This document shows, piece by piece, positions 1 to 7,890 of a stretch of DNA of 64,000 nt (positions within the stretch are counted from its first letter, which is position 1; every line of letters begins with the position of its first letter). The notes beneath the pieces were generated by a model. That model was not told the origin of the DNA, did not search any database, and was given only the letters and a program-made list of their open reading frames with translations. A program made the position numbers and the translations under genes. Origin of the DNA: Actinomadura hibisca NBRC 15177 (GTDB taxonomy: Bacteria > Actinomycetota > Actinomycetes > Streptosporangiales > Streptosporangiaceae); contig NZ_BCRO01000045.1 of assembly GCF_001552635.1 (NCBI RefSeq), positions 1-64,000 on the forward strand, read 5' to 3'.

Positions 1-138
1 ACTCTGTCCCCCGCGCGCCCCTGGCAAGGGGCTCTGCCCCCTGCACCCCCGTTCCCGGTGGCCGGGGTTGTCGGTCAGGTTCGGGCGTGGGGTCGGGCAT
101 GGGGGTGTGCGGCTGGGGGGGCTTTGCTTCTGGGGGGG

Positions 139-192
139 ACGCTCTACCGCGGGCGGGAAGGGGCTTGCTGGGGGCCGCCCGCGGTGGAGCGT
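139..192 (-). terminator. Hairpin terminator downstream of lexA
   Basis: An 18-bp inverted repeat (139-156 with 175-192) is interrupted by a single G-T pair and has an 18-nt loop. It lies about 50 bp past the lexA stop on the minus strand. No clear T-run follows, as is usual in high-GC actinobacteria. The rest of 1-240 holds only a shorter GGGGC/GCCCC hairpin near 27-42 and no credible gene. Confidence 0.7.
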
Positions 193-240
193 GGTGTTCG
201 TGTGCCCTTCGGGCGGGGCCGGAGGGGCGCGTGAACGTCG

Positions 241-933
241 CTACATCTTGCGCAGTACCGCCACCACCCGGCCCAGCACCGACGCCTCGTCGCCCGCGAT
301 CGGCTCGTAGGCCGAGTTCGCCGGCATCAGCCAGATGTGGCCGTCCTTGCGCTTGAAGGTCTTGACGGTCGCCTCGCCGTCGATCATGGCGGCGACGATG
401 TCGCCCTGCTCGGCGACCGGCTGCTGGCGGACGACCACCCAGTCGCCGTCGGCGATGGCGGCCTCGATCATCGAGTCGCCGGACACCTTCAGCAGGAAGT
501 GGGTGCCCTCGCCGACCAGCTGCTTGGGCAGCGTGAAGACGTCCTCGACCGCCTCCTCGGCCAGGATCGGGCCGCCGGCCGCGATCCGGCCCACCAGGGG
601 GACGTAGGCGGGGGCCGCGTGCGCGGGGGGCTGCTCCTGGCCGGGGTACGGCTCGTCCTCGGTGCGCACGGGGGTCGCGCCGGGGACGCGCACCTCCACC
701 GCGCGGGGGCGGTTCGGGTCGCGGCGCAGGAAGCCCTTGCGCTGCAGGGCGCGGAGCTGGTGCGACACGCTGGAGGTGCTCGTCAGGCCGACGGCCTCGC
801 CGATCTCGCGCATCGAGGGCGGGTAGCCGCGCCGCTGCACCGAGTCGCGGATGACCTCCAGCACCATGCGCTGCCGTTGGGTCAGGCCGCTCTCGTCGCT
901 CGGGCCGTCGGGCAACTCCCGGACCTTGCTCAT
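241..933 (-). CDS. lexA: LexA, SOS repressor (self-cleaving)
   Basis: LexA represses the SOS regulon and cleaves itself when RecA filaments form on damaged DNA. The 230-aa product has an N-terminal winged helix (about residues 15-80, including the [14 protein letters not shown] stretch) and a C-terminal S24 peptidase domain. The cleavage site is Ala119-Gly120, with nucleophile Ser154 (GDSM) and Lys191 (TVKTF). I chose the ATG at 933 because GGGAGG lies 9 nt upstream. An in-frame upstream ATG at 1011 would overlap an SOS box. The gene is divergent from a LysM gene, the same neighbour order as in mycobacteria. Two SOS boxes in the shared promoter region predict autoregulation. Confidence 0.96.
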   Translation of the reverse strand: MSKVRELPDGPSDESGLTQRQRMVLEVIRDSVQRRGYPPSMREIGEAVGLTSTSSVSHQLRALQRKGFLRRDPNRPRAVEVRVPGATPVRTEDEPYPGQEQPPAHAAPAYVPLVGRIAAGGPILAEEAVEDVFTLPKQLVGEGTHFLLKVSGDSMIEAAIADGDWVVVRQQPVAEQGDIVAAMIDGEATVKTFKRKDGHIWLMPANSAYEPIAGDEASVLGRVVAVLRKM

Positions 934-1003
934 CGCTCGTCGCCTCCCGGCGCTCGGTCGGTCACTCCTTGTCATGGAACGGTATCGCGTCCGGAGCCGA
1001 TGA

Positions 1004-1019
1004 TCAAACAATTGTTCGA
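1004..1019. promoter_or_regulatory. SOS box 1 (LexA operator)
   Basis: TCAAAC-AATT-GTTCGA matches the actinobacterial/Gram-positive LexA operator TCGAAC-N4-GTTCGA with one mismatch. It lies about 70 bp upstream of the chosen lexA start, in the lexA/LysM divergent promoter region. Confidence 0.8.
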
Positions 1020-1057
1020 AGAATGTCCTCGCAATTCGGCGCGGCGCGCGCTAGACA

Positions 1058-1073
1058 TCGTACAGGTGTTCGA
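1058..1073. promoter_or_regulatory. SOS box 2 (LexA operator)
   Basis: TCGTAC-AGGT-GTTCGA has one mismatch to TCGAAC-N4-GTTCGA. It is 54 bp from box 1 and 45 bp upstream of the LysM start, so it is well placed to control the divergent LysM gene. Confidence 0.8.
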
Positions 1074-1117
1074 TCGAAAATTCATTCGAGCATCAATGAT
1101 CGGTGAGGGGGCTCGGT

Positions 1118-1564
1118 ATGGCGGTGCCACGGCGGCGGCAGGTCGCACGGCACGGGGCGGCCGGAGTGCGGTCGGGGATTCGGTGCGGGGTGCAGGGCGG
1201 GCCGCGTTTTGTTGATCGTCCTCGGGAGGGACGGGCCGTCGCGCCCCCGCCGCCGGGTGGGGTGCGGCTGACGCGGCGTGGGCGTGTCGTCCTTGTTTCG
1301 TTCGTTGCGGGGGTTCTGCTCGTTCTGCTGTGGTTGACGGTGGGGGGCGGTGCTGGAGCGCAGGACCGGGGGACGCCCTCGGGGGGTGGCGGGCATAGGG
1401 TGGAGTACGTCGTGGTCGAGCCCGGACAGACGCTCTGGGAGATCGCCGTGCGGGCGTCGGGCGACGGGGATCCCCGGCTCACCGTGCAGCGCATCATCGA
1501 CCTCAACGGCCTCTCCGGACCCGTCGTCCAGCCCGGTCAGCGGTTGCGGTTGCCCGCGCGCTGA
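1118..1564 (+). CDS. LysM-domain membrane protein, probable SOS-induced cell-division inhibitor (Rv2719c/ChiZ position)
   Basis: This 148-aa protein has a basic, Arg-rich N-terminal half of about 55 residues. One membrane segment follows (VVLVSFVAGVLLVLLWLTV), then a Gly-rich linker and a C-terminal LysM domain (YVVVEPGQTLWEIAVR to QRLRLP), which binds peptidoglycan outside the cell. The start at 1118 follows GAGGGG by 7 nt; a GTG at 1103 is possible but has no ribosome-binding site. In mycobacteria the gene at this place, Rv2719c, is damage-induced and blocks division. SOS box 2 lies just upstream here. The function is inferred from synteny and architecture, since the sequence is short and low-complexity. 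Confidence 0.82.
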   Translation: MAVPRRRQVARHGAAGVRSGIRCGVQGGPRFVDRPREGRAVAPPPPGGVRLTRRGRVVLVSFVAGVLLVLLWLTVGGGAGAQDRGTPSGGGGHRVEYVVVEPGQTLWEIAVRASGDGDPRLTVQRIIDLNGLSGPVVQPGQRLRLPAR

Positions 1565-1681
1565 CCTGCGGCGGGACGCCGACACGCCCGGGTTGTGACG
1601 CGTATTGCTCCCTGTGACCAGGGTCTACGCGCGTGTCGCGCGTTCCAGGTTGCGAAGGCATTCGCCGCCCCTTACGGTTGA

Positions 1682-1736
1682 CCACAACATCTAGTAGTCA
1701 CACCGATGTCATTCACCACAAGTTGTGTTCTTGTGG
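1682..1736. promoter_or_regulatory. Candidate paired NrdR boxes upstream of nrdR-nrdJ
   Basis: Two A/T-richer sites lie in the nrdR leader. One is ACAACATCTAGT (1684-1695), resembling the NrdR-box core. The other is CACAAGTTGTG (1717-1727), nested in a perfect CCACAAG/CTTGTGG dyad (1716-1722 and 1730-1736). Their centres are about three helical turns apart, as is typical of paired NrdR boxes. Assignment is by position and resemblance only. Confidence 0.5.
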
Positions 1737-1782
1737 CGCTGTTCCGTAGGTGTGGCTGGTTCTGTCAGGGAGGTCGGACCGC

Positions 1783-2256
1783 GTGCACTGCCCGTTCTGC
1801 CGCAACCCTGACAGCAGGGTGATCGACAGCCGCTCCACCGACGACGGGGCCGCCATCAGGCGGCGGCGGTCGTGTCCGGAGTGCGGCAAGCGGTTCACCA
1901 CGCAGGAGAACGTGCTCCTCATGGTCGCCAAGCGCAGCGGCGTTACGGAGCCGTTCTCCCGGGAAAAGATCATTGCCGGGGTGCGCAGGGCCTGTCAGGG
2001 CCGCCCGGTCGACGAGGACGCGCTGGCCAAGCTCGGGCAGCGGGTCGAGGAGGCCCTCCGGGCGACCGGATCGGCCGAGATCCCCTCGCACGAGGTGGGA
2101 CTGGCGATCCTCGGGCCGCTCGGCGAGCTCGACGAGGTCGCCTACCTGCGATTCGCTTCGGTCTACCGGAGCTTCGAGTCGCTGGACGACTTCGCGCGGG
2201 AGATCGAGCAACTGCGTCAGGCGGGTTCCTCGGGGGAGCCCGCCCGGCCCCGGTAG
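1783..2256 (+). CDS. nrdR: NrdR, ATP/dATP-responsive repressor of ribonucleotide reductase genes
   Basis: NrdR senses ATP and dATP through an ATP-cone and shuts off RNR transcription. The 157-aa product starts with a zinc ribbon (Cys3, Cys6, Cys31, Cys34) including the invariant [15 protein letters not shown] stretch, followed by the ATP-cone ([16 protein letters not shown] and onward). The start is the GTG at 1783, giving the canonical HCPFC beginning. GGGAGG lies 9 nt upstream; the open frame extends further up but without this support. It is followed after about 110 bp by nrdJ, the usual pairing, and the two are probably cotranscribed. Candidate NrdR boxes upstream suggest autoregulation. 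Confidence 0.95.
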   Translation: MHCPFCRNPDSRVIDSRSTDDGAAIRRRRSCPECGKRFTTQENVLLMVAKRSGVTEPFSREKIIAGVRRACQGRPVDEDALAKLGQRVEEALRATGSAEIPSHEVGLAILGPLGELDEVAYLRFASVYRSFESLDDFAREIEQLRQAGSSGEPARPR

Positions 2257-2367
2257 GGGCGATAACAGCGAGTGCACTGGTAAGGCCCCCGGCCGGGATG
2301 ACCCGGCCGGCGGGCGAGGTTGTCCTGGACAGGGCCCGGCGGGAGGGCCCGATGGAGGGGGAAGGCG

Positions 2368-5205
2368 ATGACGGAGACGGTGAGCGGCTCGGCCCGGCGC
2401 GGCAAGGGGGGCCGCAAGGGGCTGAAGATGGAGCGGATCTTCACCACGCCCGGTGTGCATCCCTACGACGAGATCCGTTGGGAGCGTCGTGACGTCGTCA
2501 TGACGAACTGGCGCGACGGCTCGGTCAACTTCGAGCAGCGCGGCGTGGAGTTCCCCGACTTCTGGTCGGTCAACGCCACCAACATCGTGACGTCCAAGTA
2601 CTTCCGCGGGGCGGTCGGCACGCCCGCGCGCGAGTGGAGCCTGAAGCAGCTCATCGACCGCGTGGTCAAGATGTACGTCGGCACCGGGCTGCGGGAGGGC
2701 TACTTCGCCTCCGACGCCGACGCCGAGGTCTTCGAGCACGAGCTGACCTACGCGCTGGCGCACCAGATGTTCAGCTTCAACTCGCCGGTGTGGTTCAACG
2801 TCGGGACCAAGTCGCCGCAGCAGGTGTCGGCGTGTTTCATCCTGTCGGTGGACGACACGATGGAGTCGATCCTCGACTGGTACAAGGAAGAGGGCGTCAT
2901 CTTCAAGGGCGGCTCGGGGGCCGGCCTGAACCTGTCGCGCATCCGCTCGTCCAAGGAGCTGCTGTCGTCGGGCGGCACCGCCAGCGGCCCGGTGTCGTTC
3001 ATGCGCGGCGCCGACGCCTCCGCCGGGACGATCAAGTCGGGCGGCGCGACCCGCCGGGCCGCCAAGATGGTCGTGCTGGACGTGGACCACCCGGACGTGG
3101 CCGAGTTCATCGAGACCAAGGCGCGCGAAGAGGACAAGATCCGCGCGCTGCGCGACGCCGGGTTCGACATGGACCTCGGCGGCAAGGACATCGGCAGCGT
3201 CCAGTACCAGAACGCCAACAACTCGGTCCGGGTGTCCGACGAGTTCATGCGCGCGGTGGAGGCCGACGGGGAGTTCGGCCTGCGCGCCCGCATGACCGGC
3301 GACATCGTCGAGACCGTCCGCGCCAAGGACCTGTTCCGGCTGATGGCCAAGGCGGCCTGGGAGTGCGCCGACCCGGGCATCCAGTACGACGACACCATCA
3401 ACGACTGGCACACCAACCCCGAGACCGGCCGCATCACCGCGTCCAACCCGTGCTCGGAGTACATGTCGCTGGACAACTCCTCCTGCAACCTGGCCAGCAT
3501 CAACCTGCTGAAGTTCCTGGGCGAGGACAACGTCTTCGACGTGGCCCGGTTCGTGCGGCTGACCGAGCTGATCATCACGGCGATGGACATCTCCATCACC
3601 TTCGCCGACTTCCCGACCGAGAAGATCGCGCAGACCACCCGCGACTACCGGCAGCTCGGCATCGGCTACGCCAACCTCGGCGCGCTGCTGATGGCCACCG
3701 GCCACGCCTACGACTCCGAGGGCGGCCGGTCGCTGGCGGCGGCCATCACCTCGCTGATGACCGGCGTCGCCTACCGCCGCTCGGCCGAGCTCGCCGGCGT
3801 CGTCGGCCCGTACGTCGGCTACGCCCGCAACGCCGACGCCCACAAGCGCGTCATGCGCAAGCACGCCGCGGCCAACGACGAGATCCGCACGCTGGACACG
3901 ATGGACAAGTCGCTGCACGTCGCGGCCACCAAGCAGTGGGCCGAGTGCCTGAAGGCCGGCGAGAAGCACGGCTACCGCAACGCCCAGGCGTCGCTGCTGG
4001 CCCCGACCGGCACCATCGGCCTGATGATGGACTGCGACACCACCGGCATCGAGCCCGACCTCGCGCTGATGAAGTTCAAGAAGCTGGTCGGCGGCGGCTC
4101 CATGCAGATCGTCAACCACACGGTGCCGCGCGCCCTGGACCAGCTCGGCTACCAGCAGGAGCAGGTCGAGGCGATCGTCGAGTACATCGCCGAGCACGGC
4201 CACGTCGTCGACGCGCCGGGCCTGCGCCCCGAGCACTACGAGGTGTTCGACTGCGCGATGGGCGAGCGCGCCATCAGCCCGATGGGCCACGTCCGGATGA
4301 TGGCGGCGGTGCAGCCGTTCCTGTCGGGCGCCATCTCCAAGACCGTCAACATGCCCGAGCAGGCCACCATCGAGGACATCGAGAAGGTCTACTACGAGGG
4401 CTGGAAGCTCGGCCTGAAGGCCCTGGCGATCTACCGCGACAACTGCAAGGTCGGCCAGCCGCTGTCGGCGGCGGGCAAGAAGGCCGAGGCCAAGCCGGCG
4501 GCGGCCCCGGTCGCCGCGCCGGCCGAGCAGGCCCGCCCGGTCCGCAAGCGCCTGCCCAAGCAGCGCCCGGCCACCGTCACCCGCTTCTCGGTGGCGGGCG
4601 CCGAGGGCTACATGACCGCCTCGTCCTACCCCGACGACGGCCTGGGCGAGGTCTTCCTCAAGCTCGGCAAGCAGGGCTCCACCCTGGCCGGCGTGATGGA
4701 CGCCTTCTCCATGGCCATCTCCATCAGCCTCCAGTACGGGGTGCCGCTGGAGACCTGGGTGGAGAAGTTCACCAACATGCGGTTCGAGCCCGCCGGCATG
4801 ACCGACGACCCCGACATCCGCATGGCGACCTCGGTGATGGACTACATCTTCCGCCGCCTGGCGCTGGACCACCTGCCCTACGAGGAGCGCGCGGGCCTCG
4901 GCATCTTCACCGCCGAGGAGCGCGCGATGCAGGCCAACGGCGGCGACCCCGCCACCCTGCACGCCGAGGCCGAGGAGGTCGTGGAGACCCTGGCCCAGAC
5001 CGCCGAGATCACCTCCGGCGCCGCCGCACCGCAGGCCGTCGAGGCGCCCCGGCCCGCCGAGGCGCACTCCTCGATGGAGGTCATCGAGAGCCGCCAGGGC
5101 CGCACCGCCGACGCGCCGCTGTGCCTGACCTGCGGCACCAAGATGCGCCCGGCGGGCAGCTGCTACGTCTGCGAGGGCTGCGGCTCCACCAGCGGCTGCA
5201 GCTGA
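2368..5205 (+). CDS. nrdJ: Vitamin B12-dependent (class II) ribonucleoside-diphosphate reductase
   Basis: The enzyme reduces ribonucleotides to deoxyribonucleotides using adenosylcobalamin to make the radical, so it needs no oxygen and no small subunit. The 945-aa protein carries redox Cys156 (VSACFIL) and the active-site NPCSE motif with Cys362 and Glu364, followed by the SSCNLASINL segment. The C-terminal tail is rich in Cys (CLTCG, CYVCEGCGSTSGC) and probably relays electrons or binds zinc. The ATG at 2368 is preceded by GGAGGGGG at a spacing of 6 nt. No intein is present. Control by the adjacent NrdR is expected, and I could not make out a cobalamin riboswitch upstream. A strong hairpin terminator follows the gene. 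Confidence 0.96.
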   Translation: MTETVSGSARRGKGGRKGLKMERIFTTPGVHPYDEIRWERRDVVMTNWRDGSVNFEQRGVEFPDFWSVNATNIVTSKYFRGAVGTPAREWSLKQLIDRVVKMYVGTGLREGYFASDADAEVFEHELTYALAHQMFSFNSPVWFNVGTKSPQQVSACFILSVDDTMESILDWYKEEGVIFKGGSGAGLNLSRIRSSKELLSSGGTASGPVSFMRGADASAGTIKSGGATRRAAKMVVLDVDHPDVAEFIETKAREEDKIRALRDAGFDMDLGGKDIGSVQYQNANNSVRVSDEFMRAVEADGEFGLRARMTGDIVETVRAKDLFRLMAKAAWECADPGIQYDDTINDWHTNPETGRITASNPCSEYMSLDNSSCNLASINLLKFLGEDNVFDVARFVRLTELIITAMDISITFADFPTEKIAQTTRDYRQLGIGYANLGALLMATGHAYDSEGGRSLAAAITSLMTGVAYRRSAELAGVVGPYVGYARNADAHKRVMRKHAAANDEIRTLDTMDKSLHVAATKQWAECLKAGEKHGYRNAQASLLAPTGTIGLMMDCDTTGIEPDLALMKFKKLVGGGSMQIVNHTVPRALDQLGYQQEQVEAIVEYIAEHGHVVDAPGLRPEHYEVFDCAMGERAISPMGHVRMMAAVQPFLSGAISKTVNMPEQATIEDIEKVYYEGWKLGLKALAIYRDNCKVGQPLSAAGKKAEAKPAAAPVAAPAEQARPVRKRLPKQRPATVTRFSVAGAEGYMTASSYPDDGLGEVFLKLGKQGSTLAGVMDAFSMAISISLQYGVPLETWVEKFTNMRFEPAGMTDDPDIRMATSVMDYIFRRLALDHLPYEERAGLGIFTAEERAMQANGGDPATLHAEAEEVVETLAQTAEITSGAAAPQAVEAPRPAEAHSSMEVIESRQGRTADAPLCLTCGTKMRPAGSCYVCEGCGSTSGCS

Positions 5206-5251
5206 CAACGAACGCTTCCGGGGCGTGAGCCCCGGGCGTGAGAGCACGGGA

Positions 5252-5293
5252 CAGGGGCCCGGTGCCGGTCGGAAGACCGGTGCCGGGCCCCTG
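5252..5293 (+). terminator. Strong hairpin terminator after nrdJ
   Basis: A 19-bp stem (5252-5270 with 5275-5293) containing two G-U pairs is closed by a GGAA tetraloop of the GNRA type, 46 bp past the nrdJ stop. Confidence 0.88.
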
Positions 5294-5749
5294 TCGTATC
5301 CGCGTGACGGTACCTGGGACGGTCTTGGCTCATCCGTGCGGGGAACTCATCGTCGCTGGTTCCCTCAGCAGGATCTCGCTGGCTGGGCGTGCCGCAAGGC
5401 TCGTCCGGTGATGGGGCCGGTCGGTTCGGGAAGCGCGGGATCGGATGGTGTCGGGTGAGGTGGGGCGCGGGTGGTGCTCTTTTCGTGGAGTGGGGTTGGT
5501 TTTTCTGGGTTTTTTGCTGCGGATCGTTCGAGGCAGAACGGCTTGAGGGTTGCGTCTCTCGGATAAGGGCTCGGCTTGTATCAGATCTTCTTTATTTGTT
5601 TCCGGAGAGTTAAGTCGCCGCCTTGATCTGGGTTGAGGTCGTGCTGGGGTGGGAATCTTTCGAGTAAGAATCCATCCACACTTCAGGTGGGGAAATGCGG
5701 CGGCGGTACGGCCTGCCGGGGAGTCTGGGGCATCCCTCTTTAGCGGCCG
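5294..5749. other. Gene-poor, A/T-richer spacer
   Basis: These 456 bp between the nrdJ terminator and the esterase are visibly richer in T than their surroundings (for example TTTTTCTGGGTTTTTT near 5499-5514 and CTTTATTTGTTT near 5589-5600). Short open frames exist (for example 5389-5613) but have no ribosome-binding site and no protein-like composition. The stretch probably holds the esterase promoter. I see no convincing operator. Confidence 0.5.
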
Positions 5750-6868
5750 GTGTTCTTCCTGCTCGTTCGGGCTCCGGGTGAGGTAGCCCGCGTCGTCGGC
5801 GGTCTCTGGCTTCACTTCGTGAACGGTCGGTGGCTGCCTGTTCGGTGGCGTGAGCCATCTTTTGTTTTCACATGGCCTTGCCTTTTGGCGGCCGTTTTGA
5901 AAGGGCCCCTCTTGGGTCTTCGTGCTGCCCCGGCCGTCGTGCTGGGTGTTCTTGTCCTGCTTGTTTCGTTCGCCGTTCCAGTTCTGGGCGCTCCTGGTGC
6001 GGTGGTCGTCGCTGAGAGCGTTGTCGCGCCTCGCACCCTGGACCTCACCATCGACTCGCCTGCGCTGGGGGAGCGGCGCAAGGTCCGGCTGCTGACGCCG
6101 CGCGGGTGGTCGCGTGGTGCTTCCCGTACCTGGCCGGTGCTCTGGCTCCTGCACGGCGGTGTGGACGACTACACCGCCTGGACCCGTGAGACCGATGTCG
6201 CGCAGCTCACCGCTGCGTCCGATGTTCTCGTCGTCATGCCGGACGGTGGCCGGTGCGGCAACTACTCCGACTGGTGGAACTACGGGCGTGGTGGGTCCCC
6301 GGGCTGGGAGACCTTCCACATGAGCGAGGTCCGGCGCATCCTTGAGCGCGACTACCGGGCCGGTAGCGCGCGGGTCATCGCCGGGAACTCCATGGGCGGG
6401 CTCGGTGCCATGGCTTATGCGGCGCGGTTCCCCGGCATGTTCCGGGCGGCGGCCTCGTTCAGCGGCTACGTGCACACTCTGTACGGGCACCAGGTCGGGG
6501 ACGACTCCACCGGGTGGGGGCCGTCGTTCGCCTGTCCCGGTACCGATTGGCGACGCGTCTGGGGCGACCCCGATGACCAGGCCGCGATCTGGCACGCGCA
6601 CAACCCCTACGACCTCGCCGACCGGCTGCGCGGGGTGCGGCTATGGGTGGCCAGTGGGGATGGGCGGGCCGGTTCGCTCGGAGGACTGCCGTTCACTGAT
6701 CCGGTGGAGGCGGGTACCTATGAGCACGCGCAAGCTTTGCTCGGGCGGTTGAACTCGCTGGGCATTCCGGTGACCGCGCGGCTCTACCAGGGCCAGCACC
6801 AGTGGCCTTACTGGGAACGCGAACTCCACCGGGCCTATCCCATGCTCCTGGACGCGCTCGGGCGCTGA
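5750..6868 (+). CDS. Secreted alpha/beta-hydrolase esterase (antigen 85 / esterase D family)
   Basis: This is a putative esterase of the PF00756 type, which includes mycolyltransferases and S-formylglutathione hydrolases. A hydrophobic signal or anchor segment (AAPAVVLGVLVLLVSFAVPVLG) sits about 60-80 residues from the drawn start. The catalytic region then contains the oxyanion stretch LWLLHGGVDDY, the nucleophile elbow GNSMGG and a late His (GQHQWPYW). The start is uncertain. GTG 5750 gives 372 aa, while GTG 5819 or TTG 5912 would put the signal nearer the N-terminus, and none has a good ribosome-binding site. Codon use is less G/C-rich than the neighbours, hinting at transfer. The substrate is unknown. 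Confidence 0.8.
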   Translation: MFFLLVRAPGEVARVVGGLWLHFVNGRWLPVRWREPSFVFTWPCLLAAVLKGPLLGLRAAPAVVLGVLVLLVSFAVPVLGAPGAVVVAESVVAPRTLDLTIDSPALGERRKVRLLTPRGWSRGASRTWPVLWLLHGGVDDYTAWTRETDVAQLTAASDVLVVMPDGGRCGNYSDWWNYGRGGSPGWETFHMSEVRRILERDYRAGSARVIAGNSMGGLGAMAYAARFPGMFRAAASFSGYVHTLYGHQVGDDSTGWGPSFACPGTDWRRVWGDPDDQAAIWHAHNPYDLADRLRGVRLWVASGDGRAGSLGGLPFTDPVEAGTYEHAQALLGRLNSLGIPVTARLYQGQHQWPYWERELHRAYPMLLDALGR

Positions 6869-6930
6869 TCGTCGAAGTGCGCTGTGGTTCGGGCATTCTG
6901 GCTGTTGAGGACAGTCGGAGGGGGAGCGGG

Positions 6931-7890
6931 ATGAGTGATCTCGATGTGCGGCCCACGCCGGTGCAGTGCGGTGGGCGCGAGGACGTGTCGGGCGGGCCGG
7001 TGCACGAACTGTTGAAGCCCCGGCTCACCGATCTGGGCGCTGGGATGGTGGTGCGGCGGCTGCTGCCCACGCTGGGGCGTCGCATGGTCGGTGCGTGGTG
7101 CTTCGTCGATCACTACGGGCCCGACGACATCGCCGAGCAGCCCGGTATGCAGGTCCCGCCCCATCCCCACATCGGGTTGCAGACTGTGAGCTGGCTCCAT
7201 GAGGGGGAGGTCCTGCACCGCGACAGCCTGGGCAGTCTTCAGACCGTGCGGCCCCGTCAGCTCGGGCTGATGACCTCCGGACGGGCCATCTCGCACTCGG
7301 AGGAGTCGCCGCGCGAACATGCCCGCTTGTTGCACGGTGCGCAGTTGTGGGTCGCGCTTCCGGACGCGCACCGGCACACCGACCCGGCGTTCGAGTTCCA
7401 CGCCGATCTGCCCGTCGTCACCGGTGGCGGTTTGAGCGCCACCGTCATCATGGGTGAGATGGACGGCGCGGTCTCGCCGGGCACGGCCTACACCCCGATC
7501 GTCGGTGCCGACCTCACTCTGGATGGTGACGTCCGTGTGCCGGTGGAGCCCGACTTCGAGTACGCCGTTCTCACCATGTCCGGGATTGTGGAAGTGGACG
7601 GGGTTCGGTTGGAGCCTGCGTCCATGTTGTATCTCGGGTGTGGCCGTCGGGAGTTGCGGATGCGTTCGGACGGTCCTAGCGAGCTGATGTTGCTGGGTGG
7701 CGAGCCGTTCGAGGAGAAGCTCGTCATGTGGTGGAACTTCGTCGGGCGTACTAGCGAGGAGATTTCGCAGGCGCGTGCCGACTGGATGGACGGCGCGCGC
7801 TTCGGGGCCGTGCACGGCTATGACGGTCCGCGCACGCCCGCCCCGACGCTGCCCGACCTGCCGCTCAAGCCGCGCGGTCGTACCCGGTAA
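6931..7890 (+). CDS. Pirin family protein (cupin)
   Basis: Pirins are bicupin iron proteins; bacterial members have quercetinase or regulatory roles. The 319-aa product shows the N-terminal metal-site motif PPHPHIGLQTVSWL and a later HSEE, the usual His/Glu ligands, plus the second cupin domain (PVEPDFEYAVLTMSG and onward). ATG 6931 follows GGAGGGGG. The open frame reaches back into the esterase gene, but this start is clearly better. The 3' end overlaps the convergent oxidoreductase gene by 26 bp. Its physiological role cannot be told from the sequence. Confidence 0.88.
   Translation: MSDLDVRPTPVQCGGREDVSGGPVHELLKPRLTDLGAGMVVRRLLPTLGRRMVGAWCFVDHYGPDDIAEQPGMQVPPHPHIGLQTVSWLHEGEVLHRDSLGSLQTVRPRQLGLMTSGRAISHSEESPREHARLLHGAQLWVALPDAHRHTDPAFEFHADLPVVTGGGLSATVIMGEMDGAVSPGTAYTPIVGADLTLDGDVRVPVEPDFEYAVLTMSGIVEVDGVRLEPASMLYLGCGRRELRMRSDGPSELMLLGGEPFEEKLVMWWNFVGRTSEEISQARADWMDGARFGAVHGYDGPRTPAPTLPDLPLKPRGRTR

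Noticed and set aside
1570-2360. Cobalamin riboswitch before nrdR-nrdJ
   Set aside because: I looked for a B12-box-like sequence and the multi-helix layout in the leader and found only short dyads. NrdR control explains the region better.
1765-5247. Long minus-strand open frame antisense to nrdR and nrdJ
   Set aside because: Its product is low-complexity Gly/Ala/Arg/His/Leu, typical of the shadow frame opposite a high-GC gene, while nrdR and nrdJ have full family motifs.
5389-5613. Possible 74-aa protein in the spacer after nrdJ
   Set aside because: It has no ribosome-binding site, an odd Trp/Phe/Cys-rich composition from T-runs, and no link to a transcript end or neighbour.
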